Source of the DNA: Dyella dinghuensis
GTDB taxonomy: Bacteria; Pseudomonadota; Gammaproteobacteria; Xanthomonadales; Rhodanobacteraceae
Assembly: GCF_003977615.1 (NCBI RefSeq)
Contig: NZ_RYZR01000008.1
Span: 248,001-312,000, forward strand
Reading direction: 5' to 3'
DNA: 64,000 bases
Shown here: positions 9,438 to 18,246 of the stretch, piece after piece
Position numbering within the stretch: position 1 is the stretch's first letter
Layout: the number at the start of each line of letters is the position of its first letter
Program-made: the position numbers and the translations under genes
Notes under the pieces: generated by a model
What the model saw: only the letters and a program-made list of their open reading frames with translations
Told to the model about the DNA's origin: nothing
Databases searched by the model: none

Positions 9438-10121
9438 ATGCCACGCTCAAGCACCGCTTTTCTTTTCGATCTCGACGGCACCTTGATCGACAGCGTTTAC
9501 CAGCACGTGCTGGCGTGGAAAGAATCGCTGGATCGCGAAGGCGTAGTGCTCCCCGTGTGGAGCATCCACCGCAAGATCGGCATGAGCGGCGGCCTGTTCA
9601 CCAACATCCTGTTGCGCGAAACCGGACTGGACATCACCGAAGAACGCATTCAACGCCTGCAGCGATGGCACGCGGAAGCCTTCAATCGTCATCACACACA
9701 AGGCTCCGTGCGGCCGCTGCCCGGCGCACGCGAGTTGCTGGATTTCCTGACGCAGCAGGATATCCCCTGGGCCATCGCCACCAGCGGCCGCATGGTCACG
9801 GCGGCACATAATCTTGCAGCTTTGGGCGTGGATCCCAACAAGGTGCCGGTAGTGACGCGTGACATGGTTCGTCACGCCAAACCGGACCCTGATTTGTTCC
9901 TCGCTGCTGCAGAACGTCTGGGTGTCGACATTCATCAATCGCTGGTCATCGGCGACAGCATCTGGGACATGCTCGCCGCGCAACGTGCGCGAGCACTTGG
10001 CGTGGGCCTTCTTTCCGGCGGATATGGACAGGACGAACTGCAGCGCGCAGGTGCCTTCCGCGTGTATGACGATCCAGCAGATCTTTTACGGCACATCGAC
10101 GAAATCGCCGCGCGCGACTGA
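9438..10121 (+). CDS. HAD-superfamily hydrolase (subfamily IA phosphatase)
   Basis: A 227-residue HAD enzyme. Motif I 'FDLDGTLIDS' gives nucleophile Asp11 and acid/base Asp13; motif II is 'IATSG', motif III 'HAKPDP', and motif IV 'IGDSIWDM'. The helical cap between residues 18 and 85 is of the phosphoglycolate phosphatase/beta-phosphoglucomutase type. It probably dephosphorylates a small sugar phosphate or glycolate phosphate; the exact substrate cannot be told. It follows glk, and both may act in sugar phosphate metabolism, although the intervening 106 nt argue for separate transcripts. Confidence 0.88.
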   Translation: MPRSSTAFLFDLDGTLIDSVYQHVLAWKESLDREGVVLPVWSIHRKIGMSGGLFTNILLRETGLDITEERIQRLQRWHAEAFNRHHTQGSVRPLPGARELLDFLTQQDIPWAIATSGRMVTAAHNLAALGVDPNKVPVVTRDMVRHAKPDPDLFLAAAERLGVDIHQSLVIGDSIWDMLAAQRARALGVGLLSGGYGQDELQRAGAFRVYDDPADLLRHIDEIAARD

Positions 10122-10231
10122 TCGTCGCTGTGCCGCTGTAAAACAGCTTTGCTAGGATAATCCGTACCGGGTGCCCGCCATCCGGCACAGGGATATTTGT
10201 TGTTCTGAGCCACCAAACAGGGGAAACATGC

Positions 10232-10738
10232 ATGCGTTATATCGCACTGGCACTGCTTTGTGTCGCTGGTTTGTCGGCCTGCGGATCGCATCCGTTCAAG
10301 CCGCAGGAATACCCGCTGGACAAAACTCTGGTCTCCGCTTTTCCCACTAGCGGACCCGTAACAGTCGATAACAATCAACCCGCGACCGAACAGGTTATCG
10401 TTTCGTCTTATTCGGGCATCTCGCTGACATCGAGCTTGAGCGACATCACCGACGTCATGGTGAAGCAGACGCGCGAAGAGATTGGCAAGCACGGCAATGC
10501 GGGCAACACCACGCCCAAGACGCTTTCGCTGAAAGTGAATTCGCTGCGCAGCAACTACATTGCGTTCTTCTACAAGAGTACGATCGTATTCGACGTCACA
10601 CTTGGCAACGGCCAGGTCATCGAAGAGACGGTGCATCACGCCAGCGGTTCCGTGGGCCAGGATCTTGACGGCTGCATTGCCGAGGGCGTCATGACCATGT
10701 TGAACGATCCGCGCGTGCGCAGCTATCTGGCGAGCTGA
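10232..10738 (+). CDS. Small lipoprotein, unknown function
   Basis: A 168-residue protein with a lipoprotein signal: a short basic start, a hydrophobic stretch, and lipobox 'LSAC' with Cys17. The mature part has a regular pattern of short strands ('TVDNNQPATEQVIVSSY', 'KTLSLKVNSLRSNYIAFFYKSTIVFDVTLGNG') reminiscent of the YajG-like outer-membrane lipoprotein group, but I cannot assign it firmly. An acidic residue does not follow the Cys (Gly18), so outer-membrane sorting is expected. It is monocistronic, preceded by AGGGG and followed by a 13-bp hairpin. Confidence 0.75.
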   Translation: MRYIALALLCVAGLSACGSHPFKPQEYPLDKTLVSAFPTSGPVTVDNNQPATEQVIVSSYSGISLTSSLSDITDVMVKQTREEIGKHGNAGNTTPKTLSLKVNSLRSNYIAFFYKSTIVFDVTLGNGQVIEETVHHASGSVGQDLDGCIAEGVMTMLNDPRVRSYLAS

Positions 10739-10745
10739 TCATGGT

Positions 10746-10775
10746 GCGCACATCTCCGATCGCGGAGATGTGCGC
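10746..10775 (+). terminator. Hairpin terminator after the lipoprotein gene
   Basis: A perfect 13-bp stem (10746-10758 with 10763-10775) and a 4-nt ATCG loop begin 8 nt after the lipoprotein stop. It lies between convergent genes and so may serve the helicase gene as well. There is no long T-run. Confidence 0.7.
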
Positions 10776-10807
10776 GTTAGTGTGCGTGGGTGAGTGCACC
10801 TGGCAAC

Positions 10808-13800
10808 TTAGCTGGGAGCGAGCAGCGCATCCAGATCGGATTGGTCGAAGCTGAGTTTTTCGCGCGTGCCGCCACCTTCCAGAACGGCTTCGGCAAGCTC
10901 GGCTTTGCGTGCTTTCAGTTCTTCGATTCGCTCTTCGACCGTGCCTGTTGTAATCAGGCGGAACACGAACACCGGCTTGTCCTGTCCGATGCGATGCGCA
11001 CGATCGCTCGCCTGCGCTTCAGCCGCCGGATTCCACCATGGGTCGTAATGAATCACGGTGTCGGCTGCAGTGAGGTTAAGGCCCACACCGCCCGCTTTCA
11101 GCGAGAGCAGGAATAGCGGCACATCGCCTTCCTGGAAACGTTGCACGGGTTCCGCGCGATCACGCGTTTCACCGGTGAGCATGACGTAACGGATGCGGTG
11201 ACGCTCCAGCTCATTGGCAATCAACTTGAGCATTTCCGTGAACTGCGAGAACAGCAGCACCTTGCGGCCTTCGGCGAGCAATGCAGGCAGCATGTCCATC
11301 AGCAATTCGAACTTGGCGGAATCGCGCACGCCGCGCGCAGCTTCCAGTTTGACCAGTCGCGGATCGCAGCAGACCTGGCGCAACTTTAGCAACGCATCGA
11401 GCACCACGATGCCACTGTGGGCGATACCGCGTTGTGCGATCACTTCGCGCAATTCGTCGGCGAGCGACAAACGCAGGCTTTCATACAGCTCGCGCTGGCG
11501 GCCATCCAGCACAACGCGACGCGTGATCTCCGTCTTGGCCGGCAGCTCGGACGCCACCTGCGATTTGGTACGGCGCAGAATGAACGGCGCCAGACGACGG
11601 TTCAGTCGCGCCTGACACTCTTCGTCGCGCTGCTTTTCAATCGGCACACGATAGTGACGACGAAATGCGCCTTCATCGCCAAGCAGACCGGGCACAGCGA
11701 GATCGACCTGCGACCACAGTTCGCCGAGATGATTTTCAAGTGGCGTGCCGGTCAGGCAGATGCAACGCGGTGCGCGCAGTGTCAGCACCGCGCGGCGTGC
11801 TTGCGTACGCGGATTTTTCACCTGCTGCGCTTCGTCCAGCACGATCAGCGAGAACGCTTGCTTGCGTAGCGTGACGACATCGCGTGGCAGCAGCGCGTAA
11901 CTCGTGAGGATGATGTCCTGCACCGCGATTTGCGAAAAGTCACCGCTGCGTTGCGGACCATGCAACGCCAGTGTGCGCAACGACGGCGCGAAACGAGCAA
12001 TTTCAGCCAGCCAGTTCGGAATCAGGCTGGTCGGCACGACGATGAGTGCCGGTTGCTGCAAATTCCCGCTGTCCTTCAGCGCCAGCAAATGCGTGATCAG
12101 CTGCAGCGTTTTGCCAAGACCCATATCGTCGGCCAGCACGCCGCCAACGCCGGCTTCGGCGAGCGCATTCAACCAGCGCAAGCCTTCGCGTTGATACGGG
12201 CGAAGTTCGACGGTGAGTCCTTCGGGAATGGCATCGCTCGCGCGCTCGGCTGCATCGCGCAGACGTGCGGTGAAACCGCGCAGTTGTTCCGGCGCCTGCA
12301 ATTCGCCACCGCTTGGCAGCGCTTCGACGATTTCTTCGAGGCGTCCTGCCTGCACGCGCGGAAGATGCAGTTTCTTTTTCGGCTTTTCCAGGTATTCGGC
12401 GAGTGGCGCGAGCAACCCGCGCAATTCTTTCAATCGAACCGGCACGCGACGGCGTTCATCCACCGGCGCATACCACACAGCGTCTTCCGGCTCGTTCGGC
12501 GCGGGACTCAGATTGAGTTGATGCTCGGCAAGCGCTTGCGCCACGGCAGGCAACAGATTGCGTCGCTTGCCTTCGACCTCGATGCCGATTTCCAGATCGA
12601 ACGCATGATCGTCCGCATCTTCGACGGCGTTGCCGTACCAGCGCACCGGGCCTTCCAAGACTTCGAAGGGAAAACTCGGCGCGTACTCGAGCGTAAAACC
12701 TTCGCCTTCAAGTTTCGGACGCAGTGCGAGCCAGCGCGCAGGCGTGTTGACTTCAAGCGCGCCCGCATGGCCTTTACCGGGAAACAGCCACGCATCTTCC
12801 GGCAACGTATCGGCGAGATCCCACGGCAGCCCTTCGGTATCGACACCCAGGGTGAGACCGGCGCGCTCAAGCTGTTCCATCGCGGACAGTTCTTCCGCGC
12901 GGCGACGCGTGATTTCCACCAACTGGCCATTGCGGATGCGCCGCACCAGCGGTTCGCCGCCGCGGCCAGGCAGGCGCTCGCCGGCGTAGTCGAAGGCCAA
13001 TCGCGCATAGGCGAGCGGTGGCGTCCCCGCGGCCAGGCGCGCGTGACGCGTCAACGCGTGCAGGATCAATACAGGCTTGGGCGCAAGCTCGGCGCGGTGC
13101 AATTGATCGAACACTTGCGGCAGCGGAATACGATGCGCCAGCCGGCTCGATGGCAATGTGCGGCGCAGGCTGCGGCCGTATTCGTGTTTCAGCGCTGGCA
13201 GATCAAGCCAGTGCGTTTCTTCCGGATCGGCTTCGAGATGCCCCAGCTCTGCGCGTTCCGCATCCAGGTACCAAAGCCCGTCGACGCGCAGCAGGCGCTG
13301 GCTGTGGGGGAGTGCAGGCAGCAATTTCTGGCTGCCGTCGTTTTCCAGATGCCAATGCCAGTTGAGCTGATGCGATTTGCCGCGCGAGAGGCGCAAGCCC
13401 GCCAGGCCTCCCAGGAAGCACGGCGCGGTATCGAGCATTTCGGCGAGCAGCGAGTTGCCGACGTGCCCGGACAGCCGCGCGTAGCTGCGCGACTTCCGCA
13501 AGGTTTGCGGCAGGCCCAGCACGGCGGTCGCCAGCCGCTGCTCCAGCGACTGCAGCGTGGTGTGCGCGAGCATTTTGCTTTCGAGCGGCGTCGGCCGCGC
13601 GAAGCGTCCGTGTTCGGCGGGCGCCAGCAGCACCGGGGCGGCGTCCAGCCGCGCGTAAGGCACGCCTTCCTCCGGCATCACCTCGAAAAAGAAACCCAGC
13701 ACGATGTGATCGTGCGTGACGGCAGCCGCGGGCTTGGCGAGCAGCTTGCGCCATACGCCGGGCAAGCTCTCTTCGCCGCGCTCATCTTCCTTCGAGGAAG

Positions 13801-13840
13801 GGTCGCCGTGGTGTTTCTCGTCCGGTACGTGCATGCGCAT
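10808..13840 (-). CDS. SNF2/RapA-type DEAD/DEAH-box helicase
   Basis: A 1010-residue bacterial SWI2/SNF2 ATPase. The N-terminal half (to about residue 530) is a family-specific region without recognisable motifs. The Snf2 N-lobe follows, with 'LADDMGLGKT' (Walker A, near residue 570) and 'LIVLDEAQ' (Walker B). The C-lobe holds 'SLKAGGVGLNLTAADTVIHYDPWWNPAAEAQASDRAHRIGQ', split here only by naming its arginine-finger end near residue 950. Such proteins translocate on double-stranded DNA and remodel protein-DNA complexes; RapA recycles RNA polymerase, but this is not a RapA orthologue. It stands alone; the ATG at 13840 is kept, with ATG 13834 also possible. Confidence 0.88.
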   Translation of the reverse strand: MRMHVPDEKHHGDPSSKEDERGEESLPGVWRKLLAKPAAAVTHDHIVLGFFFEVMPEEGVPYARLDAAPVLLAPAEHGRFARPTPLESKMLAHTTLQSLEQRLATAVLGLPQTLRKSRSYARLSGHVGNSLLAEMLDTAPCFLGGLAGLRLSRGKSHQLNWHWHLENDGSQKLLPALPHSQRLLRVDGLWYLDAERAELGHLEADPEETHWLDLPALKHEYGRSLRRTLPSSRLAHRIPLPQVFDQLHRAELAPKPVLILHALTRHARLAAGTPPLAYARLAFDYAGERLPGRGGEPLVRRIRNGQLVEITRRRAEELSAMEQLERAGLTLGVDTEGLPWDLADTLPEDAWLFPGKGHAGALEVNTPARWLALRPKLEGEGFTLEYAPSFPFEVLEGPVRWYGNAVEDADDHAFDLEIGIEVEGKRRNLLPAVAQALAEHQLNLSPAPNEPEDAVWYAPVDERRRVPVRLKELRGLLAPLAEYLEKPKKKLHLPRVQAGRLEEIVEALPSGGELQAPEQLRGFTARLRDAAERASDAIPEGLTVELRPYQREGLRWLNALAEAGVGGVLADDMGLGKTLQLITHLLALKDSGNLQQPALIVVPTSLIPNWLAEIARFAPSLRTLALHGPQRSGDFSQIAVQDIILTSYALLPRDVVTLRKQAFSLIVLDEAQQVKNPRTQARRAVLTLRAPRCICLTGTPLENHLGELWSQVDLAVPGLLGDEGAFRRHYRVPIEKQRDEECQARLNRRLAPFILRRTKSQVASELPAKTEITRRVVLDGRQRELYESLRLSLADELREVIAQRGIAHSGIVVLDALLKLRQVCCDPRLVKLEAARGVRDSAKFELLMDMLPALLAEGRKVLLFSQFTEMLKLIANELERHRIRYVMLTGETRDRAEPVQRFQEGDVPLFLLSLKAGGVGLNLTAADTVIHYDPWWNPAAEAQASDRAHRIGQDKPVFVFRLITTGTVEERIEELKARKAELAEAVLEGGGTREKLSFDQSDLDALLAPS

Positions 13841-13928
13841 GCGATCCCTGGAGCGATCAAAACCTTGAGCTTAGCAGCGATTCGGGTTCTTTCCGCAACC
13901 GTTGGAATGAATCGACGGGAATGACCGC

Positions 13929-14954
13929 TCAAGTCGGCCCGAACAGGCCCTGCGGGTACTCCGGCTTCTGCTCGCGCGCCATCAAAGCCTTCAGTCCTTC
14001 GACCGGCGTGACCTCGCCGTGCAGCACGGCGCGCACACCTTTGCTGATCGGAAGATCGAGGCCGTGCTTGTCGGCAAGACGCACCACTTCGTCCACGGTG
14101 ACGACGCTTTCGACCACCTGACCGATCTGCTTGACCGCATCGTCAATACCGATGCCGTGTCCTAACGCAATGCCGAGGCGGCGGTTGCGCGAGAGATCGC
14201 CGGTGCAGGTAAGCACGAGATCGCCCAGGCCCGACAGGCCCATCAGCGTCTCCGGCCGTGCACCGAGCGCCACACCTAAACGCAGCATCTCGTTCATGCC
14301 ACGCGTAATGAGTCCGGCACGCGCGTTCAAACCCAGCTGCATACCGTCGGCGACGCCTGTCGCGACCGCCAGCACGTTCTTCATGGCACCACCGAGTTCC
14401 GCGCCCAGTACGTCCTTGCCGGTGTAGGCGCGGAAGTTCGGCGCGTGTAGCAGCTTGGCCAGTTGCTGGGCGAAGTCCTCGTTCTCCGAATGCACGGTGA
14501 CGGCGCTGGGCATGCCGGAGGCGACTTCGCGTGCGAAGGACGGCCCGGTGATCACCGCCGCCGCGCGGTCCGGAAACTTCTCCGCGACCAGCTCATGCAG
14601 GAAACGGCCCGTGCCCGGCTCGAAGCCCTTGGTCGCCCACGCAATGTTCGCGGCAGGATCGAGCAGCGGCTTGATCTCGCTGAGCATTTCGGCGAACGCA
14701 TGGCTGGGCACCACGATCAGGACGGTCGTGGCACCACGTAGCGCCGCGGCCAGATCGGGTTCGAAAACCAGGTTGGATGGCAGCTCGAGGTCCGGCAAAT
14801 AGCGATGATTGCGGCGCGTGGCCGCCATCTCGGCAAGCGCAGCAGCGTCGCGCCCCCACAAACGGGTGGCGACGCCATTGCGCGCGGCGAGCGCGGCCAG
14901 TGCGGTTCCCCAGGAACCGGCACCCAGGACAGCCAGGATCGGCTGATCACTCAT
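13929..14954 (-). CDS. gpsA: Glycerol-3-phosphate dehydrogenase [NAD(P)+]
   Basis: A 341-residue enzyme reducing dihydroxyacetone phosphate to sn-glycerol 3-phosphate, the head-group precursor for phospholipids (compare plsB at 29983). '[12 protein letters not shown]' (about residues 9-20) is the NAD(P)-binding loop, '[13 protein letters not shown]' and '[15 protein letters not shown]' hold the catalytic lysine region, and '[19 protein letters not shown]' is the family signature. ATG 14954 (MSDQPIL) is chosen; longer in-frame extension has no homologous character. It lies 31 nt downstream of secB on the same strand, the conserved secB-gpsA order. Confidence 0.96.
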   Translation of the reverse strand: MSDQPILAVLGAGSWGTALAALAARNGVATRLWGRDAAALAEMAATRRNHRYLPDLELPSNLVFEPDLAAALRGATTVLIVVPSHAFAEMLSEIKPLLDPAANIAWATKGFEPGTGRFLHELVAEKFPDRAAAVITGPSFAREVASGMPSAVTVHSENEDFAQQLAKLLHAPNFRAYTGKDVLGAELGGAMKNVLAVATGVADGMQLGLNARAGLITRGMNEMLRLGVALGARPETLMGLSGLGDLVLTCTGDLSRNRRLGIALGHGIGIDDAVKQIGQVVESVVTVDEVVRLADKHGLDLPISKGVRAVLHGEVTPVEGLKALMAREQKPEYPQGLFGPT

Positions 14955-14985
14955 GAAGAGAGCCTGTGAGTAGGGTCTAGATGGA

Positions 14986-15486
14986 TCAGCTGTTGAGCGT
15001 GGGAGCCTCGCCGCCGCCGGCCATGCGGCGTGCCTGCTCGGCGTAGAGGGCTTCGAAATTGATCGGCTGCAGCAAGAACGGCGGGAAGCCACCTTCCTGC
15101 ACCAGCGTGGAGATTGTGTGGCGCGCGTACGGGAACAGCAGGTTCGGGCAGTAGCTGCCAATGATGCTGGCATGATCGGCCTCGCTGAAACCGGCGATGC
15201 CGAAGAGGCCCGCCTGATGAACTTCGGCCAGATAAGCCGTGCGCTCGTTCACCGTGCAGGTGAGGGTCAGGCTGAGCACCACTTCGTACATGTCGTTGCC
15301 CAGACCGGTCGCGCGCTGACTCAGATTCAGCTGAACCTGCGGGGCTTCGGTCAGTTCGGCCACGTCCTGGAAGATCTGCGGTGCGTTCGGGGCCTCGAAA
15401 GAGACGTCCTTCACGTAGATCTTCTGCAGCATTAGCTGTGGCTGGTTGGCGGGGCCGTTGGTCTGGCCGTTGGTGACTTCTGCCAT
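14986..15486 (-). CDS. secB: Protein-export chaperone SecB
   Basis: A 166-residue SecB. The chaperone tetramer holds preproteins unfolded in the cytoplasm and delivers them to SecA. '[22 protein letters not shown]' is the conserved beginning of the fold, and '[35 protein letters not shown]' carries the conserved C-terminal half. The extra N-terminal Asn/Gly/Gln-rich tail (residues 1-14) is common in Xanthomonadales. It is co-transcribed with gpsA and diverges from rpmB across 397 bp. Confidence 0.96.
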   Translation of the reverse strand: MAEVTNGQTNGPANQPQLMLQKIYVKDVSFEAPNAPQIFQDVAELTEAPQVQLNLSQRATGLGNDMYEVVLSLTLTCTVNERTAYLAEVHQAGLFGIAGFSEADHASIIGSYCPNLLFPYARHTISTLVQEGGFPPFLLQPINFEALYAEQARRMAGGGEAPTLNS

Positions 15487-15687
15487 GAGATTCCCTCAGT
15501 TCAAATGAGCAAGCGCGATGAGCGCAAAGGAGAGGATTGTTCCATACATCCCCGATTGCCGCCATGAGACACTTCCCTGCTCAAGCCCCTGAAAACGGTA
15601 ACGCCGAGGGTGAATGCGCCTTTTTCGAAGCCGCGTGCCCAGAGGATGACGATCACCGCCGCCATCCGGGTGCCCATTGATCAAAGA

Positions 15688-15717
15688 TTGCGCATCCACC
15701 TGTTTTTCTGAGAGAAT
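15688..15717 (+). promoter_or_regulatory. Candidate sigma-70 promoter for rpmB-rpmG
   Basis: TTGCGC (15688-15693) and GAGAAT (15712-15717) are separated by 18 nt, a plausible -35/-10 pair. Transcription from here would give a leader of about 160 nt before rpmB. The -10 is imperfect, so this is a prediction only. Confidence 0.4.
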
Positions 15718-15736
15718 GCACGGCTCGGCCATGCCG

Positions 15737-15830
15737 GCCCGACCTTTCGGGCACGTTCGCGACGCGATGCGAACCTCACGGCAAACCCCGGGAGCAACAC
15801 CCTCCAGTATCGCGTGGCGCAAGGCGCCAC
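15737..15830 (+). promoter_or_regulatory. Hairpin-rich rpmB leader within the 397-bp secB-rpmB gap
   Basis: The gap from 15487 to 15883 has no gene. On the rpmB side, three successive stems can form: GCCCGA-CCTT-TCGGGC (15737-15752), GTTCGC/GCGAAC (15755-15774) and GTGGCGC-AAG-GCGCCAC (15814-15830). None carries a T-run, so they are not simple terminators. They may be a ribosomal-protein autoregulatory leader. The secB side (15487-15660) shows nothing I can name. Confidence 0.4.
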
Positions 15831-15883
15831 TGGGCCGATGTCGCCCTGGCCAACGGGCGGTAAACAAAATTACGGAGGTCATC

Positions 15884-16120
15884 ATGGCCCGTGTATGCCA
15901 AGTCACCGGAAAAGGTGTGCAGACCGGCAACAACGTCTCGCACGCTAACAACAAAACCCGTCGCCGCTGGTTGCCCAACCTGCATGAGCGTCGCTTCTGG
16001 GTCGCCAGCGAAAACCGCTGGGTGAAACTGCGCGTCTCCAACCAGGCGCTGCGCACCATCGACAAGAAAGGCATCGAGGCCGTGATCGCCGATCTGCGCG
16101 CCTGTGGCGAAAAGGTCTGA
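15884..16120 (+). CDS. rpmB: 50S ribosomal protein L28
   Basis: A 78-residue L28 of the large ribosomal subunit. The sequence from '[27 protein letters not shown]' (only its first 20 residues needed for recognition) to '[10 protein letters not shown]' is canonical and full length. The ATG at 15884 is preceded by GGAGG (15874-15878). The next gene, rpmG, begins 11 nt downstream, the usual rpmB-rpmG operon. Confidence 0.98.
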   Translation: MARVCQVTGKGVQTGNNVSHANNKTRRRWLPNLHERRFWVASENRWVKLRVSNQALRTIDKKGIEAVIADLRACGEKV

Positions 16121-16131
16121 GGAGATAAGTC

Positions 16132-16299
16132 ATGGCTAACAGCAAGCAAGACAAGATCCGTTTGATCTCGTCGGCCGGTACCGGCCACTTCTACACCACG
16201 CAGAAGAACAAGAAGAACACCCCGGACAAATTCGAATTCAAGAAATACGATCCGGTTGTGCGCAAGCATGTGATCTACAAGGAAGGCAAGATCAAGTAA
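16132..16299 (+). CDS. rpmG: 50S ribosomal protein L33
   Basis: A 55-residue L33, beginning [20 protein letters not shown] and ending [10 protein letters not shown], canonical for the family in proteobacteria. It lacks the zinc-binding Cys pairs (C-minus form), so it does not need zinc. The start ATG at 16132 follows GGAG at 16120-16123. It is the second gene of the rpmB-rpmG operon and is followed within 30 nt by a strong intrinsic terminator. Confidence 0.98.
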   Translation: MANSKQDKIRLISSAGTGHFYTTQKNKKNTPDKFEFKKYDPVVRKHVIYKEGKIK

Positions 16300-16323
16300 T
16301 TGATCGGCATTCCGAGTGTTACG

Positions 16324-16352
16324 AAAACCCGCCCATGTGGCGGGTTTTTTTT
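16324..16352 (+). terminator. Intrinsic terminator of rpmB-rpmG
   Basis: AAACCCGCC (16325-16333) pairs with GGCGGGTTT (16339-16347) around a CATGT loop, and eight T residues (16345-16352) follow or complete the stem. This is a classical Rho-independent terminator on the plus strand. Confidence 0.93.
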
Positions 16353-16395
16353 ATTACTTCGCTTGCACCGATCTAGAACGGATCGATCGAATCAT

Positions 16396-16755
16396 TTAAG
16401 AAGACGTAACGGCCGAGGCCTTCGGCCAAAAACCTACCAACGCTCCTGCAAAGCAAGCGGCCACCATCACTACAAACCAGTCAGAGAGAAACGAGACTGG
16501 AAGACCGATCAACACAGCGATGCCGGCCAACAACGCAAGCGCAAAGGGCCAGCCTCTGGCTGCCGCGCTGAGCAAGAAGCGCAGCGCGCCTATCAGCAGG
16601 CTGACACAGGCAATCAAAGTACATACGCCCTGCACTACCGTCATTTCACCCAGATTGATCGCTCGCAGCAGGAACGGCGCTCGATAACAGACGCCCGCTA
16701 CGGAAATCAAACCGACGTATACCACCATCAAACGCACGACTTTCGAGAATGTCAT
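16396..16755 (-). CDS. Small four-helix membrane protein, unknown
   Basis: A 119-residue, strongly hydrophobic protein with four likely transmembrane helices (about residues 7-26, 40-60, 68-88, 92-112). I do not recognise a family. It stands alone on the minus strand between the rpmG terminator and the desaturase terminator, so it needs its own promoter, which I cannot place. Codon use looks ordinary for the region. Confidence 0.6.
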   Translation of the reverse strand: MTFSKVVRLMVVYVGLISVAGVCYRAPFLLRAINLGEMTVVQGVCTLIACVSLLIGALRFLLSAAARGWPFALALLAGIAVLIGLPVSFLSDWFVVMVAACFAGALVGFWPKASAVTSS

Positions 16756-16825
16756 CGTTGCCTCAGATAGATTCTGCGTAACAGAGAGTGTTCAAAAATC
16801 CACTGCGAAGTATTGCTCGACTCAC

Positions 16826-16855
16826 AAAAAAGCCCGCCAATTTGGCGGGCTTTTG
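16826..16855 (-). terminator. Intrinsic terminator of the desaturase gene
   Basis: AAGCCCGCC and GGCGGGCTT (16830-16850) form a 9-bp stem with an AATTT loop. On the minus strand the stem is followed by a T-run (A residues 16826-16831 on the plus strand), 26 nt beyond the desaturase stop. Four T residues on the other side could make it weakly bidirectional. Confidence 0.9.
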
Positions 16856-16880
16856 CATTCCGATCGTTGGCAGCAACGTA

Positions 16881-18080
16881 TCAGGCGTTGCTGGCGACCA
16901 CGGAGTAACTCTTCAGGCGCTGGGCGAATTCCTGCAGTGCGCGGATACCGCTCTGCTCGGCTTCCACCACCCACTGCTGCAAACCCTTCAACGCCTGTTC
17001 GGCGCCGCGTTGTTCCATCAGGTCAGCCAGACGATTGCGGAAATCGCACACGGTGCTGAGCGTCGGACGCTTGGCCAGTACCGCCTGCATGCGCTCGCGG
17101 CTTTCGCCATCCAGCCAGCGGCCGCCATCAGCCAGCGCACGACGCATACGGCGCGGCGTGGCTTTGATGCTTTCGCCCGCATGCTGCGCTTCGTCGCGCA
17201 GGGTCGGGACGATGACGTTGCGATAGAAGTCCGTCATCGCCTGGAAGCGATGCGTGAGCACGGCCTTCAGCGTTTCGGCATCCGGCAGATGCACATTCGG
17301 GCGAACATCCAGCGTCGGCGCTACACGCAACACCTTGGCAAGACCCACGGCGCGCAGCGCGCAGATCGCAGCCCAACCGATATCGAATTCCCACTTGCGC
17401 AGCGCGAACTTGGCCGAGCTCGGGAAAGCGTGATGATTGTTGTGCAGCTCTTCGCCGCCGATCCAGACGCCCCAGGGAACGAGGTTGGTCGCCGTGTCGG
17501 AGCTTTCGAAGTTGCGGTAGCCCCACCAGTGACCGACACCGTTGACGAAGCCGGCGGCCCAGAACGGAATCCATGCCATCTGCACGGCCCACACGGCGGC
17601 GCCGATGACACCGAACAATGCGAGGTTGATGATCAGCATCAACGTCGGACCCCAGTACGGATGTCCGCTGTACAGCTTGCGCTCGATCCAGTCGTCGGGC
17701 GTACCGCGGCCGTACTTTTCCAGATCTTCCTTCACTTCACTGGCGTTGCGATAAAGACCGACGCCATCCCAGAAGACCTTCTTCAGGCCGTAGATCTGGG
17801 GGCTGTGCGGATCTTCCTCGGTCTCCACCTTCGCGTGGTGCTTGCGGTGCACGGCGACCCACTCCTTGGTGACCATGCCCGTGGTGAGCCAGCCCCAGAA
17901 GCGGAAGAAATTCGCGATAAGCGGATGCAGATCGACACCGCGATGCGTCTGGCAGCGGTGCAGATAAAGCGTGACCGTGAAAATGGTGATCTGCGTCATC
18001 ACCAGCAGGTAGACGACCATCGTCAACCAACCGGCATGGAGCAAGCCGCTGGAGAGAAAATTCAGCACAGCATCAAACAT
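16881..18080 (-). CDS. Acyl-CoA/acyl-lipid desaturase (fatty acid desaturase, DesA type)
   Basis: A 399-residue membrane di-iron enzyme that introduces a cis double bond into saturated acyl chains, adjusting membrane fluidity. The three histidine clusters are present: HRCQTH (41-46), HRKHH (78-82) and HNNHH (about 216-220), set among hydrophobic segments near residues 15-38 and 165-200. The start is ATG 18080 (MFDAVLNFLSSG); an upstream ATG at 18176 would add 32 residues that precede the first membrane helix and look non-coding. The C-terminal 130 residues are soluble and helical, as in longer proteobacterial homologues. Transcribed alone. Confidence 0.9.
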   Translation of the reverse strand: MFDAVLNFLSSGLLHAGWLTMVVYLLVMTQITIFTVTLYLHRCQTHRGVDLHPLIANFFRFWGWLTTGMVTKEWVAVHRKHHAKVETEEDPHSPQIYGLKKVFWDGVGLYRNASEVKEDLEKYGRGTPDDWIERKLYSGHPYWGPTLMLIINLALFGVIGAAVWAVQMAWIPFWAAGFVNGVGHWWGYRNFESSDTATNLVPWGVWIGGEELHNNHHAFPSSAKFALRKWEFDIGWAAICALRAVGLAKVLRVAPTLDVRPNVHLPDAETLKAVLTHRFQAMTDFYRNVIVPTLRDEAQHAGESIKATPRRMRRALADGGRWLDGESRERMQAVLAKRPTLSTVCDFRNRLADLMEQRGAEQALKGLQQWVVEAEQSGIRALQEFAQRLKSYSVVASNA

Positions 18081-18246
18081 CTGGATATACCCGGGTACGT
18101 TGAAAAGGCAGTCTAGTGGAGGGCGTCCATACCCACCAGCACGGACCACAGCATGGTAAAGCCCCGCCGCTTGCACTTCCGTTAAAACACCGCTTCGTGA
18201 CGGCGAACGGTTGTGTAACGTATGGGGTCACCCCGACAATCAAGCA

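Noticed and set aside
11930-13924. Long plus-strand frame (664 codons) opposite the SNF2 helicase gene
   Set aside because: It is a mirror of GC-rich codon use in the helicase, lacks a family character, and the helicase on the other strand has clear motifs.
16788-18116. Plus-strand frame opposite the desaturase gene
   Set aside because: The desaturase on the minus strand has three His boxes and its own terminator; this frame runs through that terminator.
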